This document shows, piece after piece, positions 48,626 through 56,399 of a stretch of 64,000 nt of DNA. The stretch is taken from positions 1 to 64,000 of the forward strand of contig JAFRMX010000007.1 of NCBI GenBank assembly GCA_017430455.1, written 5' to 3'. The stretch is from Oscillospiraceae bacterium (GTDB taxonomy: Bacteria > Bacillota > Clostridia > Oscillospirales > Oscillospiraceae). How positions within the stretch are numbered: the first letter of the stretch is position 1; each line of letters begins with the position of its first letter. The position numbers were made by a program, and so were the translations under genes. The notes beneath the pieces are model-generated. The model was given only the letters and a program-made list of their open reading frames with translations. It searched no databases and had not been told where the DNA came from.

Positions 48626-48637
48626 AGAAGCAAAAAA

Positions 48638-48668
48638 CCGGGCGCATGGACTGAGTCCTTGCGCCCGG
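48638..48668 (-). terminator. Intrinsic terminator of the infC-rpmI-rplT operon
   Basis: CCGGGCGCA (48638-48646) pairs with TGCGCCCGG (48660-48668), with a further GGACT/AGTCC stem inside. On the minus strand it is followed by TTTTTTG. Its A-rich other flank may also let it stop the plus-strand ispE transcript. Confidence 0.88.
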
Positions 48669-48694
48669 AGTATATCTCAACGATTAAGATATGT

Positions 48695-49051
48695 TTACGC
48701 GTTTGCTTCCTTGGCTACTTTGCAGAGATCTGCAAAAGCGGAAGGCTCATGGATGGCCATCTCGGAGAGCATCTTGCGGTTCATCCCGATACCGGCTGTC
48801 TTGAGGCCGTGCATAAATGTGGAGTAGTTCATTCCGTTGGCTTTGCAGCCTGCACTGATACGGGTGATCCAGAGCTGTCTGAATTCGCGCTTCTTCTGTT
48901 TGCGGCCGATATACGCATAGCGGCCGGACTTCATCATCTGCTCATTTGCCATCTTGAAATGGCGGGACTTGTTGCCCCAGTATCCCTTCGCGAGACCTAA
49001 AACTTTATTTCTGTGCTTGCGCGTCATCATCGCGCCTTTAACTCTTGCCAT
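48695..49051 (-). CDS. rplT: Large ribosomal subunit protein bL20
   Basis: Early-assembly 50S protein and, in Firmicutes, the autoregulator of this operon through the infC leader. The 118-residue protein reads MARVKGAMMTRKHRNKVLGL at the start, with RDRKQKKREFRQLWITRI-type region (seen as GRKQKKREFRQLWITRISAG). GGAGG lies 7 bases upstream. Last gene of infC-rpmI-rplT. Confidence 0.97.
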   Translation of the reverse strand: MARVKGAMMTRKHRNKVLGLAKGYWGNKSRHFKMANEQMMKSGRYAYIGRKQKKREFRQLWITRISAGCKANGMNYSTFMHGLKTAGIGMNRKMLSEMAIHEPSAFADLCKVAKEANA

Positions 49052-49082
49052 TACTTATACCTCCTGATATTTACGGACACCC

Positions 49083-49280
49083 TTATTTGTAAGGGATCAT
49101 TTTTTTGATCGTAGCTTCGTTTGTCACATCTGCATAAGCCTCACTGCGGAGCCTTCTGCAGCGTTTCGTATCCTTCTTTGTCAGGATATGGCTCTTAAAT
49201 GCGTGCGCGCGTTTGACTTTGCCTGTCTTGGTCAGGTTGAATCTCTTTTTTGCACCGGAGTGCGTTTTCATCTTAGGCAT
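49083..49280 (-). CDS. rpmI: Large ribosomal subunit protein bL35
   Basis: The 65-residue protein begins [20 protein letters not shown] and has [20 protein letters not shown], diagnostic of bL35. AGGAGA precedes the ATG by 7 bases. It lies 27 bases after infC and 31 before rplT. Confidence 0.97.
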   Translation of the reverse strand: MPKMKTHSGAKKRFNLTKTGKVKRAHAFKSHILTKKDTKRCRRLRSEAYADVTNEATIKKMIPYK

Positions 49281-49307
49281 TATCTGTATCTCTCCTTCAT
49301 AGAAATA

Positions 49308-49925
49308 TTAATCTTCTTTGACAGCCTCAGAAGTTTCGGGAGCAGTTTCCGGCTTTTCCGCGGGAGTCTCCTGTTTGGGCTGTTTTGGTTTGCCGGACTT
49401 TTTGGCCGGCGCCGTCGGTTTCGCGCTGAGGAAAATGCTCATCATTCTACCCTCAAGTTTCGCGCCTTTGTCCATTGCTGCCACATCCTCACACTGCCGG
49501 GCAAAATTCTCAAGGATCTCTTTGCCGATCTCGGTATGGGCCATTTCACGGCCTCTGAACCTGACAGCTACTTTGACCCTGTTGCCCTGGGCCAGGAATT
49601 TTCTGGCGGCACTGACTTTGGTATTGAAATCGTTATCGTCTATATGAGGCGACATGCGGATCTCTTTTATCTCGATCACGTGCTGGTTCTTCTTGGCTTC
49701 CTTTTCTTTTTTTGTCTGCTCGAAGCGGAACTTGCCGTAATCCATTATCCTGCAAACGGGCGGAACGGCATTGGGCGCGATCTTGACAAGATCATAGCCC
49801 TGTTCTTCAGCGTGTTTAAGCGCTTCTTCAGCAGACATGATCCCCAGCTGCTCGCCGTCTGCCCCAATAAGGCGGACCTCACGATCGGTTATTTCCTCAT
49901 TTATCTCGTGGACCTGGTTTGCTAT
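49308..49925 (-). CDS. infC: Translation initiation factor IF-3, apparent AUA start
   Basis: IF-3 prevents premature subunit joining and rejects non-canonical starts. The sequence has NEEITDREVRLIGADGEQLG, then DLVKIAPNAVPPVCRIMDYG, RMSPHIDDNDFNTKV and RFRGREMAHTEIG, all typical, plus a Pro/Lys/Glu-rich tail of about 35 residues. No ATG, GTG or TTG fits: a GTG at 49946 lies upstream of the AAAGGAG ribosome site. The first suitable codon after it is ATA at 49925, 10 bases downstream, giving I/M-ANQVHEINEEI and 205 aa. Rare AUU/AUA/AUC starts are the known basis of IF-3 autoregulation. Confidence 0.93.
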   Translation of the reverse strand: MANQVHEINEEITDREVRLIGADGEQLGIMSAEEALKHAEEQGYDLVKIAPNAVPPVCRIMDYGKFRFEQTKKEKEAKKNQHVIEIKEIRMSPHIDDNDFNTKVSAARKFLAQGNRVKVAVRFRGREMAHTEIGKEILENFARQCEDVAAMDKGAKLEGRMMSIFLSAKPTAPAKKSGKPKQPKQETPAEKPETAPETSEAVKED

Positions 49926-50090
49926 GTTGCAACAACTCCTTTGCACATTACCTAGCGTTTAAAAAACTTCAGCCTGAAAAAACAAAACGGACGCAAAGCG
50001 CCCGCGCAATAAAACACCTTATATTTCAAGGTTTTTTATTGACCCTTTCGATAGTTCTGAGGGTGAGGCAGAGCCTTCTTTGTTTTTGCA
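49926..50090 (-). ncRNA. infC operon leader with terminator-like hairpin (L20-leader type)
   Basis: The mRNA leader is about 165 bases. It contains a hairpin ACCTT/AAGGT (50016-50032), then a GC-rich hairpin CGGGCGC-TTT-GCGTCCG (50004-49988 on the minus strand, one G-U pair). A long U-rich tract (complement of 49977-49987) follows, and the infC ribosome site. This arrangement matches the bL20-responsive attenuators found before infC in Firmicutes; I infer that, and did not fold the full RNA. Confidence 0.72.
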
Positions 50091-50096
50091 TCCGCA

Positions 50097-50125
50097 AATA
50101 TATCAGAAAACAATATGCCTGTCAA
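50097..50125 (-). promoter_or_regulatory. Promoter of the infC-rpmI-rplT operon
   Basis: Minus strand: TTGACA (50120-50125), 17-base spacer, TATATT (50097-50102) with TG one base before it. It begins 12 bases after the HU terminator. Confidence 0.85.
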
Positions 50126-50136
50126 GCGGAAAATGA

Positions 50137-50166
50137 AAAAAGCACCCGATCTTTCGGATGCTTTTT
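50137..50166 (-). terminator. Intrinsic terminator of the HU gene
   Basis: On the minus strand AAAAAGCATCCGA pairs with TCGGGTGCTTTTT around a 4-base loop (arms 50154-50166 and 50137-50149, one G-U pair), with more T after it. It lies 15 bases after the HU stop. Confidence 0.87.
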
Positions 50167-50180
50167 CATTTAAGGTTTAA

Positions 50181-50456
50181 TCAGTCAGCAACCGCGTCCT
50201 TAAGAGCTTTGCCGGCTTTAAAGGTTGCAACCTTTGTAGCAGGGATCTTGATCTCTTCTTTGGTCTTGGGATTGCGACCCATGCGGGCTGCGCGCTCTTT
50301 TGCCTCGAAGCTGCCGAATCCGACGAGCTGAACCTTCTCACCCTTCTTGAGGGCATAGGTAACTGCATCGATTACTGCTGCGACGGCTGCATCTGCCTGC
50401 TTTTTGTTCAGGTCAGCGAGTTTTGCAACTTCTGCTACCAATTCTGCTTTGTTCAT
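50181..50456 (-). CDS. hup: DNA-binding protein HU
   Basis: Histone-like dimeric DNA-bending protein. The 91-residue sequence begins MNKAELVAEVAKLADLNKKQ and contains VGFGSFEAKERAARMGRNPK and TKEEIKIPATKVATFKAGKA, the HU beta-arm region. Start 50456 has AAAGGAG 7 bases upstream. A possible promoter is TTGAAA (50561-50566) with a 17-base spacer and TAAATT (50538-50543). Monocistronic, closed by a terminator. Confidence 0.96.
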   Translation of the reverse strand: MNKAELVAEVAKLADLNKKQADAAVAAVIDAVTYALKKGEKVQLVGFGSFEAKERAARMGRNPKTKEEIKIPATKVATFKAGKALKDAVAD

Positions 50457-50537
50457 AATGTTTCTCCTTTGAAAACTACGCGGCTCTTTTGCGTTACCGC
50501 ACAAATAATCATTAAGCGAATTACGCTTACTGCGGGT

Positions 50538-50566
50538 AATTTACCATAATAACCGCGCTCTTTCAA
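50538..50566 (-). promoter_or_regulatory. Possible promoter of the HU gene
   Basis: Minus strand: TTGAAA (50561-50566), 17-base spacer, TAAATT (50538-50543) preceded by TGG. The -10 match is imperfect. The leader of about 75 bases holds a small AAGCG/CGCTT hairpin. Confidence 0.5.
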
Positions 50567-50614
50567 GTATTTTTTGCTATTTCGCTACATTCTGCCTGTG
50601 TTTTGAAGGGTTAT

Positions 50615-52264
50615 TCAATCCAAATGTAACAATTTTGCAACTTTTTCGCCTTTAGGGATCTGGGTGATATCTTCCTTTGTAATATTTCCGAGTCTGAGCG
50701 TCAGGAAGAAGTATACGCAAATTGCAGCCAGAATTCCGCCGCCCATGCATATCAGCATTCTGCCGGAATTGTTGAGCCCGAAAGCGATGCCGAGGATTCT
50801 GTATACTCCCCAGGCTGTGACCGACATCGCAGCTGTGGCGAGAAGTGGTCTCACTAAGATCACTTTAAGGCTGGGGGCTCTTTCAAGATGCTTTGACATG
50901 AAATGATAGTTGACAGCGCACATGGCGATATATCCGCACAGGGTCCCGACAGGCGCACCGTAGATGTTGATTCCGGGCTGAGCGACCAGAAACCAGTTCA
51001 CAGCAATCTTCACAAGCGAACCGGAGATCATAGTCGCCATAGTGTATTTCTCAAAACCGGAGGCCTGTAAAACAGCGTTTTCCATCAGAAGTATGCAGAC
51101 AAAAAACGACGCGAGTCCCATCATGGCAAGCAGAGCAGGGCCTGCTTCATGACTGCCTTTATAGAAAACGTTCATTATCGGACCTGACATTACTGCAAGC
51201 CCGGCGCCCATCGGCATTGCAAATACCGCCGCAAGCTTGATGGAGTTCTCGGAGATATGTGCTGCCTCTTTCCCGTTTCCTTTTGCGATGGCGCCGGAGA
51301 TGGCAGGAACTATTGAAATTGTGAGAGGAGTCACCAGAGCAGCGGGCAGATTGAAGAATGTCTGGGCTTTGCCATAGACTCCGTAGAGTATCTTTGCGTC
51401 TTTGTATGAAAAACCTGCAGCAGACTGAAGTCTGTTCATGCAGAGCTTTGAGTCCACGGAATTCAGGATAGCCATTATACAGGCCCCAAAGGCGATCGGA
51501 ATTCCGATCGAGAAGATATCTTTTACTATCTTTGAAGCTTTGTCCGCCTTATCATCGTCACCGGGAGTATCGTCTTCCGCTCTGATCCCGGCGGAATACG
51601 GTGCCTTGAGGCTTGCCCTGTGCGTGTGGCGGTAAAGGATCATGTATGCCAGAGACACGACTGACCCGATCGAAACGCCGGTAATCGCTCCTGCAGAGCC
51701 CTCGGGAAGGCCTTTGCCTGATCTGAGTATAAGAGACGCGATTATAAGCCCTGAGACTGCCTTGAAGAGCACTTCCAGCACCTCGTCGACCGTTGTCGGG
51801 ATCATATTGCCGTTTCCCTGGAAATAACCTCTGTAAGCTGAAACCAGACAGACCAGAAGTATCGCGGGCGCCATTGCCCTGACCGAGAGGGCAGCATCCG
51901 GGTTCTCGAGATATGTGCCTGCAAACCAGTCTGAACAAAAATACATCAGATTGGCAAAGACAATACCGATGACCGCAAAAGTCGCAAGCGCCACTCTGAA
52001 GGTCTTCTCCTCCTGCTTCACCCTGCCGTTTGCGTCAGCCTCGGCAACAAGCCTTGAGATTGCCACCGGGAGCCCTGCTGTCGCAAGCGTAAAGAAGATA
52101 TTATATACATTGTAGGCGCTCATAAACATGGAATAGCCTTCGTCGCCCAAAATGTTGCCGAGCGGTATTTTGTATACCGCGCCGAGTATCTTCATTATGA
52201 TGACGCCGAGAGTGAGTATCAGAGCGCCGTGGATGTATCCCTGTCTCTTTCTGTTATCAGCCAT
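50615..52264 (-). CDS. SpoVB/MurJ-like lipid-linked precursor flippase
   Basis: MOP-superfamily membrane transporter of 549 residues with about 14 hydrophobic segments. N-terminal MKILGAVYKIPLGNILGDEG (about 24-43) and AYNVYNIFFTLATAGLPVAI are typical of Firmicutes SpoVB/YtgP-like proteins, which flip lipid II or related precursors. A charged cytoplasmic loop (about 225-245, GIRAEDDTPGDDDKADKASK) is unusual but within a variable region. It overlaps the upstream FAD-protein gene by 8 bases. Whether it is the lipid II flippase or a sporulation paralogue cannot be decided. Confidence 0.88.
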   Translation of the reverse strand: MADNRKRQGYIHGALILTLGVIIMKILGAVYKIPLGNILGDEGYSMFMSAYNVYNIFFTLATAGLPVAISRLVAEADANGRVKQEEKTFRVALATFAVIGIVFANLMYFCSDWFAGTYLENPDAALSVRAMAPAILLVCLVSAYRGYFQGNGNMIPTTVDEVLEVLFKAVSGLIIASLILRSGKGLPEGSAGAITGVSIGSVVSLAYMILYRHTHRASLKAPYSAGIRAEDDTPGDDDKADKASKIVKDIFSIGIPIAFGACIMAILNSVDSKLCMNRLQSAAGFSYKDAKILYGVYGKAQTFFNLPAALVTPLTISIVPAISGAIAKGNGKEAAHISENSIKLAAVFAMPMGAGLAVMSGPIMNVFYKGSHEAGPALLAMMGLASFFVCILLMENAVLQASGFEKYTMATMISGSLVKIAVNWFLVAQPGINIYGAPVGTLCGYIAMCAVNYHFMSKHLERAPSLKVILVRPLLATAAMSVTAWGVYRILGIAFGLNNSGRMLICMGGGILAAICVYFFLTLRLGNITKEDITQIPKGEKVAKLLHLD

Positions 52265-53627
52265 TTAAGATCATGTGCGCCACATGTACCCCGCTGGCGC
52301 TGGCATGGCTCAAAGAGTGGGTCACTCCGCTTCCGTCGCCGATTACATACAGGCCCTTAATAGTTGTCTCAAGATTCTCATCGAGGCAGACTTCCATATT
52401 GTAGAACTTGACCTCCACTCCGTATAGAAGCGTATCGTCGTTTGCGGTTCCCGGGCAGATCTTGTCGAGGGCATAGATCATCTCTATTATTCCGTCGAGT
52501 ATTCTCTTCGGAATGACGAGAGAGAGATCTCCGGGCGTTGCTGCCAGCGTCGGTCTTACATAAGACTCCTCGATGCGCTTGACAGTTGACCTTCTTCCTC
52601 TGACAAGATCGCCGAAACGCTGGATGATGACTCCGCCCCCGAGCATGTTTGAAAGTCTTGCGATGCTCTCGCCGTATCCGTTTGAATCCTTGAAGGGCAT
52701 TGAGAAATGCTTTGAGACAAGAAGGGCAAAGTTCGTATTGTCCGTGTGCATCTTCTCGTTCTCGTAGCTGTGCCCGTTGACTGTAACTATGCCGTTTGTG
52801 TTTTCGTTTACGACAACGCCTTTCGGATTCATGCAGAAGGTCCGTACATTGTCCTCAAACTTTTCCGTGCGGTATACTATTTTGGATTCGTAGAGTTCGT
52901 CGGTCATAGGTCTGAATATCTCATAAGGCAGTTCGACCCTGACTCCTATATCCACTCTGTTTGAAAGCGTTTCTATTCCAAGATCATCGCAGACGCTCTC
53001 CAGCCACTTGCTCCCGCTCCTGCCGACTGATACGATGCATTTTCTGCAGCTGAAGGAATCATTCTGCGTAATAACATTGAAGCTGCCGTCATCGTTGACG
53101 GAGATGCTCCTGACCTCGGTGTTGAATTTAAATTCGACCTTTTTGCTCAGTTCGGCGTATATGTTACCCAGGACCTCATAATTTATATCAGTTCCGAGAT
53201 GCCTGACCTGTGCATCCAGAAGGTGAAGCCCGTTCTGGAGACATTTGCGCTTTATATCCGAATTGGCCGTGGAATAGAGCTTTGTGACCGAGCCGCCGTA
53301 TCTGCAGTTTATCTCATCCACATACTTCATCAGCTCGATCGCCCTGTCCTGGCCGATATGCTCATAGAGCGTACCGCCAAACTGATTGGTTATATTGTAT
53401 TTACCGTCCGAAAAAGCGCCGGCACCGCCGAAGCCCGACATTATCGAGCAGACGGAGCATTTGATGCAGGATTTGATCTTTTTCCCGTCTATCGGGCATT
53501 TACGCTGCTCCAGAGGTCTTCCGAGTTCGAACACGGCAATCTTCAGATCCGAGTTCTTTGAAAGCTCATACGCAGAGAATATGCCTCCAGGCCCCGCGCC
53601 GACTATTATTACATCATACATGATCAT
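52257..53627 (-). CDS. FAD-dependent protein with CxxC region (uncharacterised dehydrogenase family)
   Basis: Predicted NAD(P)/FAD-dependent oxidoreductase common in Clostridia. Dinucleotide-binding VIIVGAGPGGIFSAYELSK at the N-terminus; a cysteine-rich segment CPIDGKKIKSCIKCSVCSIM (about 44-63) followed by SGFGGAGAFSDGKYN; and a C-terminal FAD-binding GLYVIGDGSGVTHSLSHASA. Length 456 aa. ATG 53627 has GAGG 5 bases upstream; ATG 53621 is an alternative. Has its own promoter and is translationally coupled to the flippase gene. The reaction is unknown. Confidence 0.88.
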   Translation of the reverse strand: MIMYDVIIVGAGPGGIFSAYELSKNSDLKIAVFELGRPLEQRKCPIDGKKIKSCIKCSVCSIMSGFGGAGAFSDGKYNITNQFGGTLYEHIGQDRAIELMKYVDEINCRYGGSVTKLYSTANSDIKRKCLQNGLHLLDAQVRHLGTDINYEVLGNIYAELSKKVEFKFNTEVRSISVNDDGSFNVITQNDSFSCRKCIVSVGRSGSKWLESVCDDLGIETLSNRVDIGVRVELPYEIFRPMTDELYESKIVYRTEKFEDNVRTFCMNPKGVVVNENTNGIVTVNGHSYENEKMHTDNTNFALLVSKHFSMPFKDSNGYGESIARLSNMLGGGVIIQRFGDLVRGRRSTVKRIEESYVRPTLAATPGDLSLVIPKRILDGIIEMIYALDKICPGTANDDTLLYGVEVKFYNMEVCLDENLETTIKGLYVIGDGSGVTHSLSHASASGVHVAHMILNG

Positions 53628-53662
53628 AAATACCTCATCAGTTTTTGTTCACAAAACAATTG

Positions 53663-53691
53663 ATTATATCTCATCGGGCAATAAAATACAA
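53663..53691 (-). promoter_or_regulatory. Promoter of the FAD-protein and flippase genes
   Basis: Minus strand: TTGTAT (53686-53691), 17-base spacer, TATAAT (53663-53668). Leader of about 30 bases containing GAGG. Confidence 0.65.
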
Positions 53692-53739
53692 GATTTGTCA
53701 TGCCGCATACAGAAATGGCTGTCAGAACCTGAAAAGAAC

Positions 53740-53768
53740 AAAGGCAAACCGGTTGCCGGTTTGCCTTT
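53740..53768 (-). terminator. Intrinsic terminator of gap
   Basis: AAAGGCAAACCGG (53740-53752) and CCGGTTTGCCTTT (53756-53768) form a perfect 13-bp stem around 3 bases; T-rich sequence follows on the minus strand. Confidence 0.88.
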
Positions 53769-53797
53769 GAGTTAATCTGTATAATTATGATATGCGA

Positions 53798-54823
<1,026 letters not shown>

Positions 54824-54864
54824 TTAATAAGTCTCCTTTTTTCAGATTTGTTTTTACCGAAAGA

Positions 54865-54893
54865 ATAATATCAAATAACTTTGTATAAATCAA
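54865..54893 (-). promoter_or_regulatory. Promoter of gap
   Basis: Minus strand: TTGATT (54888-54893), 17-base spacer, TATTAT (54865-54870) with TG one base upstream (extended -10). Leader of about 35 bases with AAGGAG. Confidence 0.75.
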
Positions 54894-54969
54894 ACAAAAA
54901 AATGCTGAAAATCAACATTTTTTTTGGGAATTCTGAAGCAGAATTTGTGAAAAATAACTGAATGCCCAA

Positions 54970-54998
54970 TTGAAATAGCCTGTGCATTAATCTATAAT
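54970..54998 (+). promoter_or_regulatory. Promoter of the VanZ-family gene, leaderless type
   Basis: TTGAAA (54970-54975), 17-base spacer, TATAAT (54993-54998), then 6 bases to the ATG at 55005. No ribosome site. Confidence 0.8.
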
Positions 54999-55004
54999 GT
55001 CGTC

Positions 55005-55472
55005 ATGAAGAAAAAAGAAACGGTCAGAGCGGTCCTGACAGTGCTCATAGTGCTCACGCTCATATTCATATTCAGAAATTCCACGGACTCGAAAGAGGAG
55101 AGCTCGGCTCTCTCGCTATATGTCAAAGAGCTGGTCGGGCCGATTCTCGAATTGTTTGTCGGAAAGGGGAAAGTGACGGAGCACCTTGTCCGGAAGCTTG
55201 CGCACTTCACGGAATTTTTCGCGCTCGGCGCCGAGTTCTCGTTTCTTATAATAAATGAGAAAAAAGTCAGTATCGCAGGGGTCTCGCTTATCCTGCTTGC
55301 AGGGCTTGTCTCCGCCCTTTCGGATGAAACGGTCCAGCTTTTTTTCGAGAGGGGCAGCAGTGTCATGGATGTATGGCTGGACTTCGGGGGTTACTGCACG
55401 GCAGTTGCTCTGATCCTGCTGATCTTCTTTGCTGTTATAAGGTTCAAAAAGGACAGACCGAATCTTGCATGA
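55005..55472 (+). CDS. VanZ family membrane protein
   Basis: Small integral membrane protein of 155 residues with about four hydrophobic segments. Family motifs: FRNSTDSKEESS after the first helix, LVRKLAHFTEFFALGAEFSF (about 61-80) and LSDETVQLFFERGSSVMDVW (about 105-124). VanZ homologues affect glycopeptide susceptibility in some species, but most are of unknown function; no van genes are nearby. Predicted leaderless. Its 3' end overlaps the convergent gene by 29 bases. Confidence 0.88.
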   Translation: MKKKETVRAVLTVLIVLTLIFIFRNSTDSKEESSALSLYVKELVGPILELFVGKGKVTEHLVRKLAHFTEFFALGAEFSFLIINEKKVSIAGVSLILLAGLVSALSDETVQLFFERGSSVMDVWLDFGGYCTAVALILLIFFAVIRFKKDRPNLA

Positions 55473-56394
55473 TCCTTTCAAGCCAGGCGGGAAACATATA
55501 CTTCCGTTTTATCTCATCAGGGATCTCCTTAAGCGGAGAGCTCAGGAAATCGTTGAGTTCCGAATAATCATCATATCCCAAAACGAAAACATTGTCCTTC
55601 TCATATAGATCGCTTTTCAGGATCCCGGTATTGTCCGTGATGAGCTTTTTGCCTAATACAGCTGCCTCGAGCGTTCTTGTCGTTATTCCGCACTGTTTTC
55701 CCTGCAGGATCTCCACCACCGCATGGCATGAGCAGGTCCTTTTCAGGACATCCGGATAATCTGCCATCTCCTCAAGCACTTTTACGTGCTTCCCGGTTTT
55801 CGTTTCCGGCATAAAGACAGAAAAATTGCTTTCATAACCACTGTCATTTATATGCTCTGCAAGTTCTTCCAGAGTACTGATCCTGCCCTTGTCAAATCCG
55901 ACAAACAGGCAGGTTTTTTTGTCGTCGCTGACGTCAAATGAATTGACGATATCGAAATAAAACTGCGGATCATACTTCCATCCGAAGTCACAGCAGCATT
56001 TTTCGTCAAAGCACCAGATATCGCAAAAATCCTTATACTCATCCATCGGATCCGATCGGATGTTCCAGTTCCACAGCACCAGTTTTGCCTGAGGCCCCAT
56101 CTTTTTCAGCTTTTTAATGAGCGGAAGGTTCGCGACAACATCAAAGACTATTATGAGGTCAAATTCGCAGAGCCTTTTTTTCCAGCTTTTCCAGAAAACG
56201 GAATAAAACGGCATACCGGGAAGCACGGCCTGAAATGCTCTCGGAAGGTGTCTTACTATTACCTGGTCAACTGTGACTCCGAAGGAGCGCATCTGCTCCG
56301 AGAAAAACTGCTCAAATCCGCCGTCCTCACATTTCAGGATCAGCGTTTTCCCGTAATTCCCTGTATCCGGTTTGATTGATCTGATATCATTCAT
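55444..56394 (-). CDS. Putative glycosyltransferase-like protein (GT-B fold suspected)
   Basis: A 316-residue protein I cannot place firmly. It reads MNDIRSIKPDTGNYGKTLIL at the start, then FDLIIVFDVVANLPLIKKLK and LVLWNWNIRSDP. A mid-chain CLFVGFDKGRISTLEELAEH opens a second Rossmann-like half, followed by CHAVVEILQGKQCGITTRTL and EAAVLGKKLITDN, reminiscent of the donor-binding end of CgeB-like or family-1 glycosyltransferases. Cysteine-rich around residue 155 (FDEKCCCDFGW). Start 56394 follows the polC stop by 5 bases without a clear ribosome site. The frame extends into polC but that part is shadow. Probably the last gene of the polC operon. Confidence 0.7.
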   Translation of the reverse strand: MNDIRSIKPDTGNYGKTLILKCEDGGFEQFFSEQMRSFGVTVDQVIVRHLPRAFQAVLPGMPFYSVFWKSWKKRLCEFDLIIVFDVVANLPLIKKLKKMGPQAKLVLWNWNIRSDPMDEYKDFCDIWCFDEKCCCDFGWKYDPQFYFDIVNSFDVSDDKKTCLFVGFDKGRISTLEELAEHINDSGYESNFSVFMPETKTGKHVKVLEEMADYPDVLKRTCSCHAVVEILQGKQCGITTRTLEAAVLGKKLITDNTGILKSDLYEKDNVFVLGYDDYSELNDFLSSPLKEIPDEIKRKYMFPAWLERIMQDSVCPF

Positions 56395-56399
56395 AGCAC

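Noticed and set aside
49944-49946. GTG as the infC start
   Set aside because: It lies before the AAAGGAG ribosome site, and the resulting N-terminus (CC-rich) matches no IF-3.
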